Program-made: the position numbers and the translations under genes
Part shown: one piece after another, positions 23,393 to 24,811 of the stretch
Position numbering within the stretch: the stretch's first letter is position 1
How the letters are laid out: every line of letters starts with the position of its first letter
The notes under the pieces: generated by a model
What the model was told of the DNA's origin: nothing
What the model saw: only the letters and a program-made list of their open reading frames with translations
The model's database searches: none
Assembly (NCBI GenBank): GCA_022361535.1
Contig: JAKSAU010000864.1
Location: forward strand, 1 to 24,811
Direction of reading: 5' to 3'
DNA from: Desulfobacterales bacterium
GTDB taxonomy: Bacteria; Desulfobacterota; Desulfobacteria; Desulfobacterales; Desulfobacteraceae
Length of the DNA stretch: 24,811 bases

Positions 23393-24212
23393 AGCGCTAC
23401 AGTTTGACTTCATGCAAAACGCTTTGATTGCCGGGCTGCTTGCCAGTATTGTCTGCGGTGTCATCGGGACGCTTGTGGTAGTCAACCGGATCGTATTCCT
23501 TTCCGGCGGTATCGCACATGCGGCATACGGCGGCATCGGACTTGCATTTTATTTTAAGTGGCCTTTTTTACCGGTTACCATTGGCTTTTCCCTTGCCGCT
23601 GCCCTGCTCATGGCAGCCGTCAGCCATACGGTTAAGCACCGGGCTGATACAATTGTGGGGGTGATCTGGGCGGTTGGCATGGCATTTGGTATTATCCTTT
23701 TGGATCTAACGCCTGGTTACAATGTGGACCTCATGAGTTATCTGTTCGGCAGTATCCTGACCGTTCCATCATCAGATCTGGCGGTCATGACCGTTGTCGG
23801 TATTGTTATTACGGTCCTTGTCTTTTTCTTTTATCCTGATCTTCTGGCCATGTCTTATGATGAGGAATTTGCAAAGATCAGAGGAGTTCAGGTAAAAGCG
23901 CTTTATTTCGGTTTGATTGGCATGCTGGCAGTCACCATTGTTCTGGTCATTCAGGTGGTGGGTCTCATATTAGTCATCGCCCTGTTAACTATTCCGCCAT
24001 TCATTGTTGAAAAATATGCCAAATCACTGGCCCAGATGATGGTAGCCTCAAGTTTTCTCGGATCTGTCTTCACCCTTTTAGGGTTATGGCTGTCCTACCA
24101 ATTTAATTTAACATCCGGCGCATCCATTATCATGGTCTCCGGGTCAGCTTTCATGATTTCTCTATTGATCGACCGCTTTTTCTTCAATGGGAAAATCATA
24201 AAAGAAAAATAA
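23385..24212 (+). CDS. znuB: Zinc ABC transporter permease
   Basis: The 275-residue integral membrane protein belongs to the ABC-3 (ZnuB/MntB/TroC) permease family. About eight hydrophobic segments are visible, beginning with ALIAGLLASIVCGVIGTLVV (13-32), followed by FLSGGIAHAAYGGIGLAFYF with the conserved HAAYGG-type coupling region. AAGGAGGAG precedes the ATG at 23385, inside the end of znuC. It forms the zinc channel with the ZnuC dimer. The regulator gene starts 14 bases after its stop, so all four genes probably form one transcript. Confidence 0.93.
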   Translation: MIEALQFDFMQNALIAGLLASIVCGVIGTLVVVNRIVFLSGGIAHAAYGGIGLAFYFKWPFLPVTIGFSLAAALLMAAVSHTVKHRADTIVGVIWAVGMAFGIILLDLTPGYNVDLMSYLFGSILTVPSSDLAVMTVVGIVITVLVFFFYPDLLAMSYDEEFAKIRGVQVKALYFGLIGMLAVTIVLVIQVVGLILVIALLTIPPFIVEKYAKSLAQMMVASSFLGSVFTLLGLWLSYQFNLTSGASIIMVSGSAFMISLLIDRFFFNGKIIKEK

Positions 24213-24226
24213 ACAAAGGGGAGCAC

Positions 24227-24670
24227 ATGTGTCATCAGTGCAATTATGAAGAATTATTATCCAGTGCGAACCTCCGTACGACCAACAACCGGATACGGGT
24301 ACTGGAAGTCGTTGGTAACAACAGCTTTCCGCTGTCTGCCAAAGACATCTTCAATACGCTAGACCGCAGCAGCAGCATTAACCGTGTGACCGTATACCGT
24401 ATACTGGATCTTTTAGTGGATCACGGTGTTGTTGAAAGAATCAGTACAGGTGGAAGAGCCTTTTATTATGGTCTCGCCCCCAACAGTCACCATGCCCCTC
24501 ATCCCCATTTTTACTGCAAAAGCTGCGGGCAGATGGATTGTTTAAGCCCTGAAAGCCTTAGTGTTGATATGGAAGCCTTCAAGAAAACCTTTCCGGGTCA
24601 GATTGAAAAGGTGGAAGTCCGTATAGACGGAATTTGTAAAAACTGTGGAAAAAATCGGACTGATTCATAG
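24227..24670 (+). CDS. zur: Fur-family regulator, probably Zur
   Basis: The 147-residue protein has the Fur-family winged helix in the N-terminal half (INRVTVYRILDLLVDHGVVE, 51-70). The metal-binding domain has HHAPHPHFYCKSCG (88-101) and CKNCG (137-141). C97/C100 and C137/C140 should form the structural Cys4 zinc site, and the neighbouring histidines the regulatory site. The N-terminal MCHQC adds C2 and C5. Its place as the last gene of a znuACB operon points to zinc-dependent repression (Zur) rather than iron (Fur) or peroxide (PerR), but Fur-family subtypes are hard to separate by motif alone. AGGGGAG precedes the ATG. No clear terminator was found in the following 141 bases. Confidence 0.88.
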   Translation: MCHQCNYEELLSSANLRTTNNRIRVLEVVGNNSFPLSAKDIFNTLDRSSSINRVTVYRILDLLVDHGVVERISTGGRAFYYGLAPNSHHAPHPHFYCKSCGQMDCLSPESLSVDMEAFKKTFPGQIEKVEVRIDGICKNCGKNRTDS

Positions 24671-24811
24671 TAGAATGCAGCGGTGCTGAATACCCGTCCC
24701 TGTTCCTGAGCACATGACCTCTCCCCTTTTAGAATTTCATCTGTATTTGGATGGGCTATATACTGTCATTGATACAAGTCACTTGATAGAAATTGATAAC
24801 AAAGAACACAA

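Noticed and set aside
24769..24798. Three TTGATA repeats at 24769, 24783 and 24793
   Set aside because: Short AT-rich hexamers at uneven spacing at the window edge; context is missing, so a regulatory role is not supportable.
24714..24811. Open plus-strand frame from ATG 24714 to the window edge
   Set aside because: Only 32 codons are visible, there is no convincing ribosome-binding site and no recognisable motif; it cannot be told from chance without the next sequence.

Overview
The window looks like a chromosomal segment of an anaerobic, sulfate-reducer-like Desulfobacterota (Desulfobacteraceae-type) bacterium. This is inferred from gene content rather than from a marker gene: a heterodisulfide-reductase-type glycerol-3-phosphate dehydrogenase, an iron-sulfur flavoprotein, a desulforedoxin-like small protein, an outer-membrane porin and a sensor kinase with a seven-helix N-terminal region. 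No rRNA, tRNA, CRISPR array, insertion sequence or prophage was recognised.

Layout. Positions 1-2855 hold a tightly coupled plus-strand set: a CapA-like metallophosphatase (cut by the window edge), a glutamate/aspartate-racemase-family enzyme and a D-Ala-D-Ala-ligase-family ATP-grasp enzyme, closed by a strong terminator. Next come a porin with a structured leader and a bidirectional terminator shared with an acidic protein of unknown function on the minus strand. A SpoU-type RNA methyltransferase follows; its 3' end overlaps that of a convergent CoA-transferase/GNAT fusion. A 59-residue zinc-ribbon protein with its own promoter is encoded at 8228-8407.

From 13912 down to 8488 runs a minus-strand operon of four overlapping genes: glpA, glpB, a membrane cytochrome b/iron-sulfur protein, and an HdrB-like CCG-domain protein. 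The last two appear to replace the classical GlpC subunit. A divergent glpR sits at 14143, and the intergenic region carries recognisable GlpR-type sites over a predicted glpA promoter. An orphan sensor histidine kinase, an iron-sulfur flavoprotein and a DEAD-box RNA helicase follow.

The stretch from about 20030 to 21190 is visibly more AT-rich. It holds an lgt gene (lipoprotein diacylglyceryl transferase) in which a single in-frame TAA separates the first ~197 codons from a perfectly colinear, recognisable C-terminal Lgt segment. Beyond it lie a 54-residue desulforedoxin-like protein with six extra cysteines and a complete zinc-uptake operon, znuA-znuC-znuB-zur. Two similar 15-bp inverted repeats, one upstream of the Cys-rich gene and one over the znuA promoter, suggest co-regulation by the Fur-family regulator.

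The points most worth a second look are the interrupted lgt, the rebuilt GlpC electron pathway with a CxxCH motif, the CapA/racemase/ATP-grasp set, the CoA-transferase-like protein lacking the family's catalytic Glu, and the Cys-rich desulforedoxin-like protein beside the zinc genes.
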